Below, in pieces: positions 1 to 6,887 of a stretch of 12,291 nucleotides of DNA (position 1 is the stretch's first letter; each line of letters begins with the position of its first letter). The translations under genes and the position numbers were made by a program. Location of the stretch: the NCBI GenBank assembly GCA_030428405.1, contig JAUIEH010000034.1, forward strand, positions 1 through 12,291. Reading direction: 5' to 3'. The notes under the pieces were generated by a model. That model saw only the letters and a list, made by a program, of their open reading frames with translations. It was not told the origin of the DNA and did not search any database. This DNA comes from Alphaproteobacteria bacterium (GTDB lineage: Bacteria; Pseudomonadota; Alphaproteobacteria; Caulobacterales; Maricaulaceae).

Positions 1-1
1 C

Positions 2-205
2 GTCCAGCATGCCGACGGTTGGGTCTCGGCCTATGCGCATAACCGCGCTGTGCTGGTTGCGGAGAATGCGACCGTCACGCGCGGCCAGACAATCGCCGAA
101 GCGGGCTCGACCGGTTCGGTTGAGACGACGCAGCTCCATTTCGAGCTGCGCCGCAATGGCAGGCCGGTCGATCCCTCAACGCTTCTGCCGGAAGCCTCCG
201 GCTAG
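2..205 (+). CDS. C-terminal part of a LytM/M23 peptidase-domain protein (NlpD/DipM type), cut by the left edge
   Basis: The last 67 codons of a gene that starts outside the window. The visible part is the end of a LytM (peptidase M23) domain: a YAHN segment (residues 11-14 of the fragment), a VTRGQTIAEAGSTG stretch (25-38), the signature LHFELR (45-50) and the closing PVDPSTLLP (56-63). These proteins act on, or regulate enzymes acting on, cell-wall peptidoglycan in the periplasm. In zinc-active M23 enzymes the signature is usually HxH; here the first histidine is Gln44, as in the degenerate NlpD/EnvC/DipM-like regulators that activate amidases, so a regulatory role is likelier than hydrolysis. 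That is inference, because the other metal ligands lie upstream. Such genes often sit close to yajC-secDF in alphaproteobacteria. The stop is TAG at 203-205, 62 bp before the next gene. Confidence 0.85.
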   Translation, partial: VQHADGWVSAYAHNRAVLVAENATVTRGQTIAEAGSTGSVETTQLHFELRRNGRPVDPSTLLPEASG

Positions 206-267
206 CCCCGATTTGGCCGCGAAGCCGCGCTAGCTCCGCAAGCCCAGACATTGCGAAGCTCTTATCG

Positions 268-1011
268 ATGCGCCCCCATCTTCTCGCCATAGCCTTGTCG
301 ATGCTGGCGCTCGCAGCGCCTGCGCAGGCGAAAAAGACCGCTGCGCCGGTCGAAGCGGAGCTGGCTGTCGAGCTGGTTTACCGCATGACCATGTCGCCTT
401 TTGAGGAGGGCTATGACGCAGCGTTGGCGGAGACAGCCGAGGTGCTGGGCGCGCGCGCTGCAGCTCTGGCCGGACCGGGCTCGCGCGTCAGCATCGTGGA
501 AGCGACCAACATCGTTCTCGCGCTGCCGGCGGTCGACGACATCGACTATGTGCGCGCCAATCTCTCACTGCGCGGGGGCATGAGCCTGCATGAGGCGATG
601 GCGCCCGAACTCGCGCCGGCGAGCACGGAATTCGTGATGATGACCCTGCCGACGGGCGAGGAGATCGTGCTGCGTCGCGAAGCCGCCATGTCGGGCGAGT
701 TGGTCGAAACCGTCTCCTCACAGCGCAGCGAATATGATTCCAGCCTTTCGCTCGTCATGCGCTTCAACAGCGAGGGGACGCGCCGTTTCTGCGACATCAC
801 CGAAGCGGCGACCGGCGGTCAGCTCGCGATCGTCATTGACGGCGAGGCCGTCTCCGCGCCACGCATTATGGAGCGCATCTGCGGCGGCTCGGCGATGATT
901 TCCGGCCATTTCACGCTTGAGGAAATCGGCCGGCTGGCCAAGGCGATCCTGCGTCCGACGCTGAACCATGGCGTCTTGCTGGTCGAGGAGCGGCTCGCGC
1001 CTCGGGACTAA
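268..1011 (+). CDS. Exported SecD P1-domain-like protein without transmembrane segments
   Basis: A 247-residue protein with a clear signal peptide (h-region about residues 4-18, predicted cleavage AQA|KK after residue 21) and no later hydrophobic segment, so a soluble periplasmic protein is expected. The mature part aligns by eye with the periplasmic P1 domain of SecD encoded 0.6 kb downstream. Residues 78-110 (IVLALPAVDD onward) match SecD's LLIQAPGVNE region, and residues 165-215 match SecD's P1 head: FCDIT with FCELT, VIDGE with ILDGE, and API/ICGG/GHFT with API/ICGG/GNFT. Cys175 and Cys205 are 30 residues apart, exactly as in SecD, which suggests a shared disulfide. The end of the protein corresponds to SecD just before TM2. 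ATG 268 is the only start that keeps the signal peptide; no strong ribosome site precedes it. The domain call is firm; a chaperone-like or SecDF-modulating role is only inferred from position. Confidence 0.85.
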   Translation: MRPHLLAIALSMLALAAPAQAKKTAAPVEAELAVELVYRMTMSPFEEGYDAALAETAEVLGARAAALAGPGSRVSIVEATNIVLALPAVDDIDYVRANLSLRGGMSLHEAMAPELAPASTEFVMMTLPTGEEIVLRREAAMSGELVETVSSQRSEYDSSLSLVMRFNSEGTRRFCDITEAATGGQLAIVIDGEAVSAPRIMERICGGSAMISGHFTLEEIGRLAKAILRPTLNHGVLLVEERLAPRD

Positions 1012-1040
1012 TCGGCGCGCGGCCTCTTTTCGCCCGGCGA

Positions 1041-1068
1041 TTGCATCCCCAAATCCGGTCGCTATAGT
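1041..1068 (+). promoter_or_regulatory. Candidate sigma70-type promoter of yajC-secD-secF
   Basis: TTGCAT at 1041-1046 and TATAGT at 1063-1068 with a 16-bp spacer, in the 111-bp gap ahead of yajC. Both boxes are close to consensus and the position suits an operon start. No transcript evidence is available. Confidence 0.45.
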
Positions 1069-1122
1069 CCGCCGCGATTCCCGCCCCGTCGCATCCGCAG
1101 GGGCCCGTCCTCGAGGCTCATC

Positions 1123-1551
1123 ATGCTCCTTTCCAGCGCGCGCCGCTTAGGGGCGGCGACCGTTTCCGCCGTCATCACCGCTTCACTGCTCAGCGCCGCC
1201 GCTCACGCTGGCGCAGCCGCCCCGCCTGCCGGGCCCGGCCTCGTGATGCAGCTTCTGCCGCTGATCGCGATTTTTGCGATTTTCTATTTCCTGCTCATCC
1301 GCCCGCAGCAAAAGCGTGCGAAAGAACATCGTGAAATGATCGAGAACCTCCGCCGCGGCGATGTCGTCGTCACCGGCGGCGGCATGATCGGCAAGGTCAA
1401 GCGCGTCGCCGACACCGAAGCCACCGTCACGCTGGCGGAAAATGTCGATGTGCGCGTGGTCAAGGGCACGATCATGGAAGTGCGTTCGAAGACCGAGCCG
1501 GCGCCGGCCAATGACGCCAAGCCAGACGCCTCCGAAGAGAGCTCCGAATAG
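1123..1551 (+). CDS. yajC: Sec translocase accessory subunit YajC
   Basis: A 142-residue YajC, the small single-span partner of SecD and SecF in the holo-translocon of the inner membrane. Its transmembrane segment covers about residues 41-59 and is followed by the family signature RPQQKRAKEH (60-69). The cytoplasmic domain (70-122) carries the GDVVVTGGGMIGKV block (79-92), then an acidic, proline/alanine-rich tail. Unusually, residues 1-29 look like a full signal peptide (cleavage AHA|G) ahead of the normal transmembrane helix, making the N-terminus longer than in most YajC proteins. ATG 1123 is preceded by GAGG at 1113-1116 with a 6-nt spacing, which supports this start. secD follows after 9 bp, so the genes are almost certainly cotranscribed. 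Confidence 0.95.
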   Translation: MLLSSARRLGAATVSAVITASLLSAAAHAGAAAPPAGPGLVMQLLPLIAIFAIFYFLLIRPQQKRAKEHREMIENLRRGDVVVTGGGMIGKVKRVADTEATVTLAENVDVRVVKGTIMEVRSKTEPAPANDAKPDASEESSE

Positions 1552-1560
1552 GTCGCCCCG

Positions 1561-3219
1561 ATGCTTTATTTCGCGCGCTGGAAGGTGGCGCTGATCCTCA
1601 TCGTCATCCTGACGGGCGCGCTGTTCGCGATCCCGAACCTGTTTCCGAAATCCGAGCGCTTCGCCGAAGACCCGGTCACGGGCGAGGAAACGCCGATCGG
1701 AATATGGAACTGGCTGCCGAACAATTCGCTCAATCTCGGTCTTGACCTTCAGGGCGGCTCGCACCTCCTGATGGAGGTCGACATTGACGACGTGCGCACG
1801 ACGCGGCTGGAACGCGCGATGATCGAGGCGCGCCGCGCTTTGCGCGAAGCCGACATTCCCGCCGACGGTTTCGCCGTTTTGGGCGAGGCGGCGACGCTGA
1901 ATGTGCGCGATGAGGCCCAGGTCGTCGCAGCGCTCGAAGCGCTGCAGGCGCTGGCCGAACCGATTTCGATGCAGGTGGCGCCGGGCGGCCGGCCCGCCAC
2001 CGACATTGCGATCGAAAGTGCTGGCGGCCGCACCATCCGCATCACGGTGACGGACGCCTGGCTTGAAGACGTGCGCCGCTCGACCGTGCGCGATTCCATC
2101 GAAGTCATTCGTCGCCGGATCGACGCGCTTGGCGTGACCGAGCCGACCATTCAGCGCCAGGGCCAGACGCGTCTCTTGATCCAGGCGCCGGGCGTGAATG
2201 AGCCCCAGCGTCTTCTTGACATTATTGGTCAGACGGCGCGCATGTCCTTCCATCTCGTCGTGTCTGACGATCCCGGCGATATTCAGCGCGCGGTCAATGG
2301 CGGGGCGATTTCGCCGCTGCATCTGCTCGCGCCGCAGCCGGAAGACGCCTACGAACCTTTTCTGATCGTGGAGCGGCTTGAGCGGTTGTCGGGCGATGAC
2401 TTGCGCCGCGCCAGCCAGGGCTTCGACCCCCAGGACGGCGAGCCGGTGGTCAATTTCTCCTTCGACGTGTCCGGCGCGCAGACCTTCTGTGAGCTGACGC
2501 GCGCGAATGTGAACCGGCGCTTCGCCACCATTCTTGACGGCGAAATCATCACCGCGCCGACGATACGCTCGCCGATCTGTGGCGGCGGCGGCTATATCGA
2601 AGGCAATTTCACGGTTCAGTCCGCCAGCGATCTTGCAGCTCTGCTGAATGCGGGCGCGCTGCCGGCGCCGCTCCTGCCGCGCGAGCAGCGCTCCGTCGGC
2701 GCGCAAATGGGCGCGGACTCGGTGGCGGCTGGACGCATTGCGCTGATTGTCGGCTTTGTCGGCGTCATCGTGTTCATGCTTGCCGCATACGGACTTTTCG
2801 GCGTGTTCTCAAACACCGCGCTTCTGGTCAATATCGTGTTGATCGTGGGCGCTTTGTCGGGACTGCAGGCCACGCTGACCTTGCCCGGCATCGCCGGCAT
2901 CATCTTGACGATCGGCATGGCGGTGGACGCCAATGTGCTGATCTTCGAACGAATCCGAGAAGAGGTGCGTGCGGGCAGAACGCCTGCGAATGCCATTGAA
3001 AGCGGCTTCAACCACGCGCTCTCGACCATTCTCGACGCCAATATCACGACGCTGATCGCCGCCATCGTGCTGTTCCAGTTCGGATCGGGCCCGGTTCGCG
3101 GTTTCGCCGTCACGCTCGCCATCGGCATCGTAACCTCGGTCTTCACGGCCTTCGTGTTCTCGCGGCTGTTGATTGCGTGGTGGCTGAAGGCGGCCAAGCC
3201 GCGCAAACTCGCGGTCTGA
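1561..3219 (+). CDS. secD: Protein translocase subunit SecD
   Basis: A 552-residue SecD, the proton-motive-force-driven subunit that helps pull or release preproteins on the periplasmic side of SecYEG. TM1 is at about 7-28; LGLDLQGG at 59-66 is the conserved D1 motif. The P1 periplasmic domain (about 67-385) has a base and a head, the head containing FCELT (309-313), DGE (326-328) and ICGGGGYIEGNFT (from 339). TM2-TM6 fill about 393-541, including TIGMAVDANVLIFERIREE (450-468), whose Asp456 corresponds to the conserved transmembrane acidic residue needed for proton coupling. Cys310 and Cys340 in the head could form a disulfide. The start has a weak AGGT 7 nt upstream, overlapping the yajC stop. 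Length is normal for the class. Confidence 0.97.
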   Translation: MLYFARWKVALILIVILTGALFAIPNLFPKSERFAEDPVTGEETPIGIWNWLPNNSLNLGLDLQGGSHLLMEVDIDDVRTTRLERAMIEARRALREADIPADGFAVLGEAATLNVRDEAQVVAALEALQALAEPISMQVAPGGRPATDIAIESAGGRTIRITVTDAWLEDVRRSTVRDSIEVIRRRIDALGVTEPTIQRQGQTRLLIQAPGVNEPQRLLDIIGQTARMSFHLVVSDDPGDIQRAVNGGAISPLHLLAPQPEDAYEPFLIVERLERLSGDDLRRASQGFDPQDGEPVVNFSFDVSGAQTFCELTRANVNRRFATILDGEIITAPTIRSPICGGGGYIEGNFTVQSASDLAALLNAGALPAPLLPREQRSVGAQMGADSVAAGRIALIVGFVGVIVFMLAAYGLFGVFSNTALLVNIVLIVGALSGLQATLTLPGIAGIILTIGMAVDANVLIFERIREEVRAGRTPANAIESGFNHALSTILDANITTLIAAIVLFQFGSGPVRGFAVTLAIGIVTSVFTAFVFSRLLIAWWLKAAKPRKLAV

Positions 3220-3231
3220 GGGGGAGCGATC

Positions 3232-4482
3232 ATGGCATTCGGCGTTATCCGGTTCATGCCGTCCGACCACGGCTATCCCTTCGTGCGTTGGCGGGGCATC
3301 GCCTACGTTCTGTCGTCTGTGATGATGGCGGGCGCGTTGCTGCTGCTCGTCACGGCCGGACTTAATTTCGGCATCGACTTTCGCGGCGGCACGCTGATCC
3401 AGGCGGGCAATCCGCAGGCGGAGGACATCCAGGCCTTCGTGCAGACGCTTGATGAGGAACTCGACGGCGTCGAGGTCGAAATCACCGACAATGCCGGCGA
3501 CGCCGAAGACGGCCGCGCGACTGAGCTCGTCATCGCCATGACCGGCGCGAATGCGGCGGCGAGCGCTGAGAGCTTCAACACGGCCATTGTCGGCGGCGGC
3601 GAAGACGTAACCGGCGCGCGTTTTTCCTGCGTGACCTCCGATGGCGCGGAAAGCACCGATGACGGCGCGCGCATCGCGCTGCATCTGCCGCCGCCATTGC
3701 CGCCGCTTGACGATATTCGCGCGAATCTCGGCGCGCTGGGTCTCGGCAATATTCAGGCCCAGGAGTTTGGCGGTCCGGACACGCTTCTCATCCGGGTGGA
3801 AACGCAGGACCCGGCGGAAGGCGAAGATGAGGGCGACGCCCAGCAGCGCGCAGCCGATCTGGTGCGCACGACCCTGCTCGAGATGGCGCCCATGTGCATT
3901 CTGCGCACCGAAGTGGTCGGCGCGACCGTCTCTGGCGAGCTGATCCGCAATGGCGTGCTCGCCATCGTCATCGCGCTGGTCTTGATGCTCGGCTATATCT
4001 GGTTCCGCTTCGATGGCTGGCAGTTCTCCGTGGGCGCCGTTGCGGCCCTCGTGCATGACGTCTTGATCACGCTCGGCGTGTTGTCGCTGACCGGGTTTGA
4101 ATTCAACCTGCCGTCCATCGCCGCCATTCTCACCATCATCGGCTATTCGATGAACGACACCGTCGTCGTCTATGACCGCATTCGCGAGAAAATGCGGAAA
4201 TACAAAAAAATGCCGATGGACGAGCTGATCAATTTCGCGATCAACAAGACGCTCTCGCGCACCATCATGACCTCGGTGACGACGCTCATCGCGCTTGGCT
4301 CCTTGTTCGTGCTCGGAGGAGAAGTGCTGCGCGGCTTCTCCTTCACGATGATCTGGGGCGTGGTGATCGGCACCTATTCCTCGATCTTTGTCGCAGCGCC
4401 CGTATTGCTCATTCTCGGCGTGCGTCAGGGCGGCGGCGCAGGCGCCAACGTCTCCCAGAGCGGCGCTGATGCGCGGCCGTGA
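3232..4482 (+). CDS. secF: Protein translocase subunit SecF with an enlarged periplasmic domain
   Basis: A 416-residue SecF, partner of SecD. TM1 is at about 22-43, the FGIDFRGGT motif at 46-54, the usual P1 segment at about 157-237 (DDIRANLGALGLG, then QEFGGPDTLLIRV, then TEVVGATVSGEL), and TM2-TM6 at about 240-398. The TM4 block IIGYSMNDTVVVYDRIRE (303-320) carries the conserved N and D residues. Bacterial SecF is normally about 300-325 residues; the excess here is about 100 residues at 57-155, between the GGT motif and the normal P1 segment. That insert begins with DIQAFVQTLDEELDGVEVEI, which resembles the native DIRANLGALGLGNIQAQ segment. Cys133 lies in the insert and Cys222 in native P1. 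A strong purine ribosome site (about 3218-3225) overlaps the secD stop and lies 6-7 nt from the ATG. The 3' end overlaps the next gene. Confidence 0.96.
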   Translation: MAFGVIRFMPSDHGYPFVRWRGIAYVLSSVMMAGALLLLVTAGLNFGIDFRGGTLIQAGNPQAEDIQAFVQTLDEELDGVEVEITDNAGDAEDGRATELVIAMTGANAAASAESFNTAIVGGGEDVTGARFSCVTSDGAESTDDGARIALHLPPPLPPLDDIRANLGALGLGNIQAQEFGGPDTLLIRVETQDPAEGEDEGDAQQRAADLVRTTLLEMAPMCILRTEVVGATVSGELIRNGVLAIVIALVLMLGYIWFRFDGWQFSVGAVAALVHDVLITLGVLSLTGFEFNLPSIAAILTIIGYSMNDTVVVYDRIREKMRKYKKMPMDELINFAINKTLSRTIMTSVTTLIALGSLFVLGGEVLRGFSFTMIWGVVIGTYSSIFVAAPVLLILGVRQGGGAGANVSQSGADARP

Positions 4483-4859
4483 CCGGGGCGGACAAGCCTA
4501 ATTTCATCGCCTTTCCGCCCATCACCGCCTATGGCGATGGCGGGTTTCGCATTGACGGCGCGCGCCATGAGGGCTCCGTCCTTATCGTGAATGGGGAAAT
4601 ATTCCCCTGGGAGCCGTCCCAGCTCGCTGAAATCACTGACATTCATCTGACTCCCGTCATCGAAGCCGATCCGCGTCCTGAGCTATTATTGCTTGGCGTA
4701 GGCGAGCGATTGCGACATTTGCCGCAAGAGCTGCGCGCGCATGTTCGCGCTTGCGGCATCGCTCTTGAAGCGATGGACACCGGCGCAGCATGCCGCGTCT
4801 ATGCGACGTTGTTGTCGGAAGGCCGGCATATCGCCGCCGGCCTGATTGCGGTGGATTAG
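4479..4859 (+). CDS. Mth938-like domain protein (NDUFAF3 family)
   Basis: A 126-residue protein of the Mth938/DUF498 family. Family hallmarks are the N-terminal ITAYGDGGFRIDG (15-27), the central PELLLLGVGERLRHLP (67-82) and the C-terminal ALEAMDTGAACRVYATLLSEG (95-115), ending in IAAGLIAV. The human member, NDUFAF3, is an assembly factor of mitochondrial complex I; the bacterial role is not settled. The GTG start shares four bases with the secF stop (GTGA), a sign of translational coupling, and no other start fits the conserved N-terminus. Linkage to secDF is a recurrent alphaproteobacterial arrangement and suggests work at the membrane-insertion site. No signal peptide or membrane span is visible. 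Confidence 0.92.
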   Translation: MTGADKPNFIAFPPITAYGDGGFRIDGARHEGSVLIVNGEIFPWEPSQLAEITDIHLTPVIEADPRPELLLLGVGERLRHLPQELRAHVRACGIALEAMDTGAACRVYATLLSEGRHIAAGLIAVD

Positions 4860-4868
4860 GAACGATCA

Positions 4869-5432
4869 GTGAGAAGAAAACGCGCATTAGCGCAGCTTCT
4901 CGGCGCCGCCGCGGCGACGGGCGGCTGGTTCAGTTCGGCTCAGGCTCAGACCGCAGAGGCCTATCCCAACGCTATTCAAGCGGGCTGGAACGGCGCGGAG
5001 GTTTGCCGCGTCCTGCAGGCCGATGAGCGCGCGCGCCTCATCGAGTGCGTGTTTGCGCCCGGCGTGGGGCATGAGCGCCATTACCATCCGCCCCATGTCG
5101 GTTTCGTCATCGAAGGCGGCGTCATGGAGATGACGACGGCGGCGGGCGTCACACAGCTTGAACTCGAGACCAATAGCAGCTGGACGAGCCCGGGCGTGGT
5201 TTGGCACGAGGCGTTGAATATCAGTGACCACACCATTCGTTATCTGATGTTCGAATTCGTCGAGCCGGCCGATCCCGACCCGTCCGTGCAAGCCAGCGAT
5301 GATGAAGACGACTCGGAAAGCGCTGATGCGGATGAAGGCGGGGCGCCTGACGCCGCATCGAGCGTCGACAGCGGCGCGCGCGCGCTTGACCATGGCCCGT
5401 CAAATCCGAGTGGGACGAACGGGCGCGAATAG
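4869..5432 (+). CDS. Secreted cupin-domain protein with an acidic C-terminal tail
   Basis: A 187-residue protein with a basic MRRKR start, a hydrophobic stretch and a predicted cleavage site at AQA|QT (after residue 26), so probably periplasmic. The RR pair is not a convincing Tat motif. Residues 43-132 form a single small cupin barrel. Motif 1 reads GVGHERHYH (65-73) with His71 and His73, and His76 nearby, but the usual motif glutamate is not at its expected place. Motif 2 reads PGVVWHEALN (108-117) with His113 and Asn117, so metal binding remains plausible. Residues 133-165 are acidic and low-complexity, probably disordered. Cys46 and Cys60 might pair. The GTG start has AGGAA (4858-4862) at 6 nt, overlapping the stop of the Mth938 gene, so it is likely the last gene of the sec operon. 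Substrate unknown. Confidence 0.8.
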   Translation: MRRKRALAQLLGAAAATGGWFSSAQAQTAEAYPNAIQAGWNGAEVCRVLQADERARLIECVFAPGVGHERHYHPPHVGFVIEGGVMEMTTAAGVTQLELETNSSWTSPGVVWHEALNISDHTIRYLMFEFVEPADPDPSVQASDDEDDSESADADEGGAPDAASSVDSGARALDHGPSNPSGTNGRE

Positions 5433-5462
5433 ACCAAGCGCGCAGCGCGCATTTGTCGGCGT

Positions 5463-6755
5463 CTATTCGGCGAGACCTTCATAAACCAGGCGTCTGAAAT
5501 CGGCGCGCGGATCAGCATCGGGCGCATGCGGGCCGGGCAGGTTCTGGCTCATCATGATCGCGACCACGCCGGTCTCGGGGCTGACCACGAAGTCCGTGCC
5601 AAAAAAGCCGCCCCAGCTGAAATCGCCGTTTCGGTCTTCAATCGCGCTGGCGGCGGCGTCGCTCGTAAAGGCGACGCCGAAGCCGGCCTCAAAGCCGGCA
5701 AAGCCCGCTGGCGTCAGGGCCGGGTCGAGCTGGCGCGAGGTCATGGCGTCGACTGAGGCTTCGCTCAGGATTCGCACGCCGTCCAACTCACCGCCATTGG
5801 CGAGCATCTGTGCGAAGCGAAGATAATCGTCTGTATCAGAAACAAGACCGCCGCCGCCCGAGGGCCAGTCAGGAATGAATTCCGGCTGGCGGCCATATTG
5901 GTCGGGCTCCGTTGCGCCGGAAGGCGCGAACGCAGCGACAATCGCGCCGCCTTCGATATGAGTGTGAATGCGCGCTATGCCTGCATAGTCCTCCGGCGCC
6001 GGAAAGAACGTCGTGTCGTTCATGCCCAAGGGCGTGAAGATGCGTTCGTCGAGAAATTCCTCGAAGGGCTGTCCGGAGGCGACTTCCACGACGCGGCCGA
6101 GCACGTCGACGCTATAGCTGTAAAACCACATCGCGCCGGGATCGAAATAGAGCGGCAATTCGGAGAGCTGGCCCATGCGCGCTTCAAGGTCGCCTTCGCC
6201 GGAATAAAGCGAATTGGCGAGATAGAGCTGGCCCAGATCGGACTCGAAATCGAACAAATATCCGATGCCGGATGAATGGGTGAGCAGATGACGAACGGTC
6301 ATCACATTTGCGGCCGGGCGGGTTTCGATGACGCCGTCGGCATTCGCCGTCGGGGCGACGGCGACCTCCATCGCTGCGATGTCCGGCACGTAATCGGCGA
6401 CAGGATCGTCCAGTCCGATGATGCCGTCCTCGACCAGCATCATGACGGCGGCGGACGTGATGGGCTTTGACATCGAGGCGATGCGAAAACGCGTGTTGAG
6501 TTGCATCGCGACGCCGGCTTCAAGGTCTGCGGCGCCTGTTGCGAGCGAATGGACGAGCGCGCCGTCCTCAATGATTGCGACGACATAGCCCGCGCGCACG
6601 CCGTCTTCAGCGCTTTGCGCAAAATAGGCGTCCAGTTCGGCGAAGCGGGGATCGCTCACCGGCGTCAGCTCGCTCAAAGTTTCCGGCGAACTTGTCGTCG
6701 CACAGGCCGCAGCCATCAAAGCCGCGCATGAGGCGCCCCAAATCCCAATACGCAT
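5463..6755 (-). CDS. Serine hydrolase of the beta-lactamase/class C (EstB-like) family, probable lipoprotein
   Basis: A 430-residue protein of the beta-lactamase-related serine hydrolase family (PF00144). The nucleophile motif is SMSK (Ser94-Lys97), followed by LLTHSSGIGY (157-166) and the tyrosine motif YSYS (212-215) before DVLGRVVEVASGQPF. The WGGFFGT block (381-387) lies at the third active-site position. Esterase or peptidase activity is as likely as beta-lactam hydrolysis, and resistance should not be assumed. The N-terminus has a short hydrophobic signal ending LMAAAC, a plausible though imperfect lipobox with Cys18. The start at 6755 is chosen over upstream in-frame starts because GGGGAG lies 6 nt before it, while the ATG at 6761 directly abuts that sequence. 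Convergent with the cupin gene (30-bp gap). Confidence 0.88.
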   Translation of the reverse strand: MRIGIWGASCAALMAAACATTSSPETLSELTPVSDPRFAELDAYFAQSAEDGVRAGYVVAIIEDGALVHSLATGAADLEAGVAMQLNTRFRIASMSKPITSAAVMMLVEDGIIGLDDPVADYVPDIAAMEVAVAPTANADGVIETRPAANVMTVRHLLTHSSGIGYLFDFESDLGQLYLANSLYSGEGDLEARMGQLSELPLYFDPGAMWFYSYSVDVLGRVVEVASGQPFEEFLDERIFTPLGMNDTTFFPAPEDYAGIARIHTHIEGGAIVAAFAPSGATEPDQYGRQPEFIPDWPSGGGGLVSDTDDYLRFAQMLANGGELDGVRILSEASVDAMTSRQLDPALTPAGFAGFEAGFGVAFTSDAAASAIEDRNGDFSWGGFFGTDFVVSPETGVVAIMMSQNLPGPHAPDADPRADFRRLVYEGLAE

Positions 6756-6789
6756 CGTCATCTCCCCATCACTCAACTGAGCCCGCACG

Positions 6790-6795
6790 AGTATA
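6790..6795 (-). promoter_or_regulatory. Candidate -10 box of the beta-lactamase-like gene
   Basis: TATACT read on the minus strand, 34 bp before the ATG at 6755 and just beyond the sodB terminator. No good -35 box is visible; the expected place falls in the terminator hairpin. Confidence 0.25.
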
Positions 6796-6800
6796 GGGCT

Positions 6801-6836
6801 CAAAACAAAGGCGGGGAGCGTTTCGCTCCCCGCCTT
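6801..6836 (-). terminator. Rho-independent terminator of sodB
   Basis: A perfect 12-bp stem, AAGGCGGGGAGC (6808-6819) with GCTCCCCGCCTT (6825-6836), and a GTTTC loop. On the minus strand it is followed by TTTGTTTTG, giving the U-rich tract in the direction of sodB transcription. It lies 52 bp after the sodB stop and insulates the beta-lactamase-like gene. Confidence 0.85.
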
Positions 6837-6887
6837 GCATTGTTCATGGCTGGACCGAATGGTCCAGCGCAGGCATTGGATTTGTGA

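Noticed and set aside
1183..2706. A 507-codon open frame on the minus strand opposite yajC and secD
   Set aside because: It is antisense to confident genes. The translation is rich in Arg, His and Asp with no domain, as expected from a GC-rich shadow frame.
2809..4056. A 415-codon minus-strand frame opposite secD and secF
   Set aside because: Same reason: skewed composition, no recognisable motif, and full overlap with well-conserved genes.
5434..5455. GCGCGCAGCGCGC between the convergent cupin and serine hydrolase genes as a terminator
   Set aside because: The arms leave almost no loop and no T-tract follows; it is more likely local GC-rich sequence.
5463..6755. The serine hydrolase as an antibiotic-resistance determinant
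   Set aside because: The SxxK fold is shared by esterases, peptidases and other hydrolases; nothing in the sequence or context shows beta-lactam hydrolysis.
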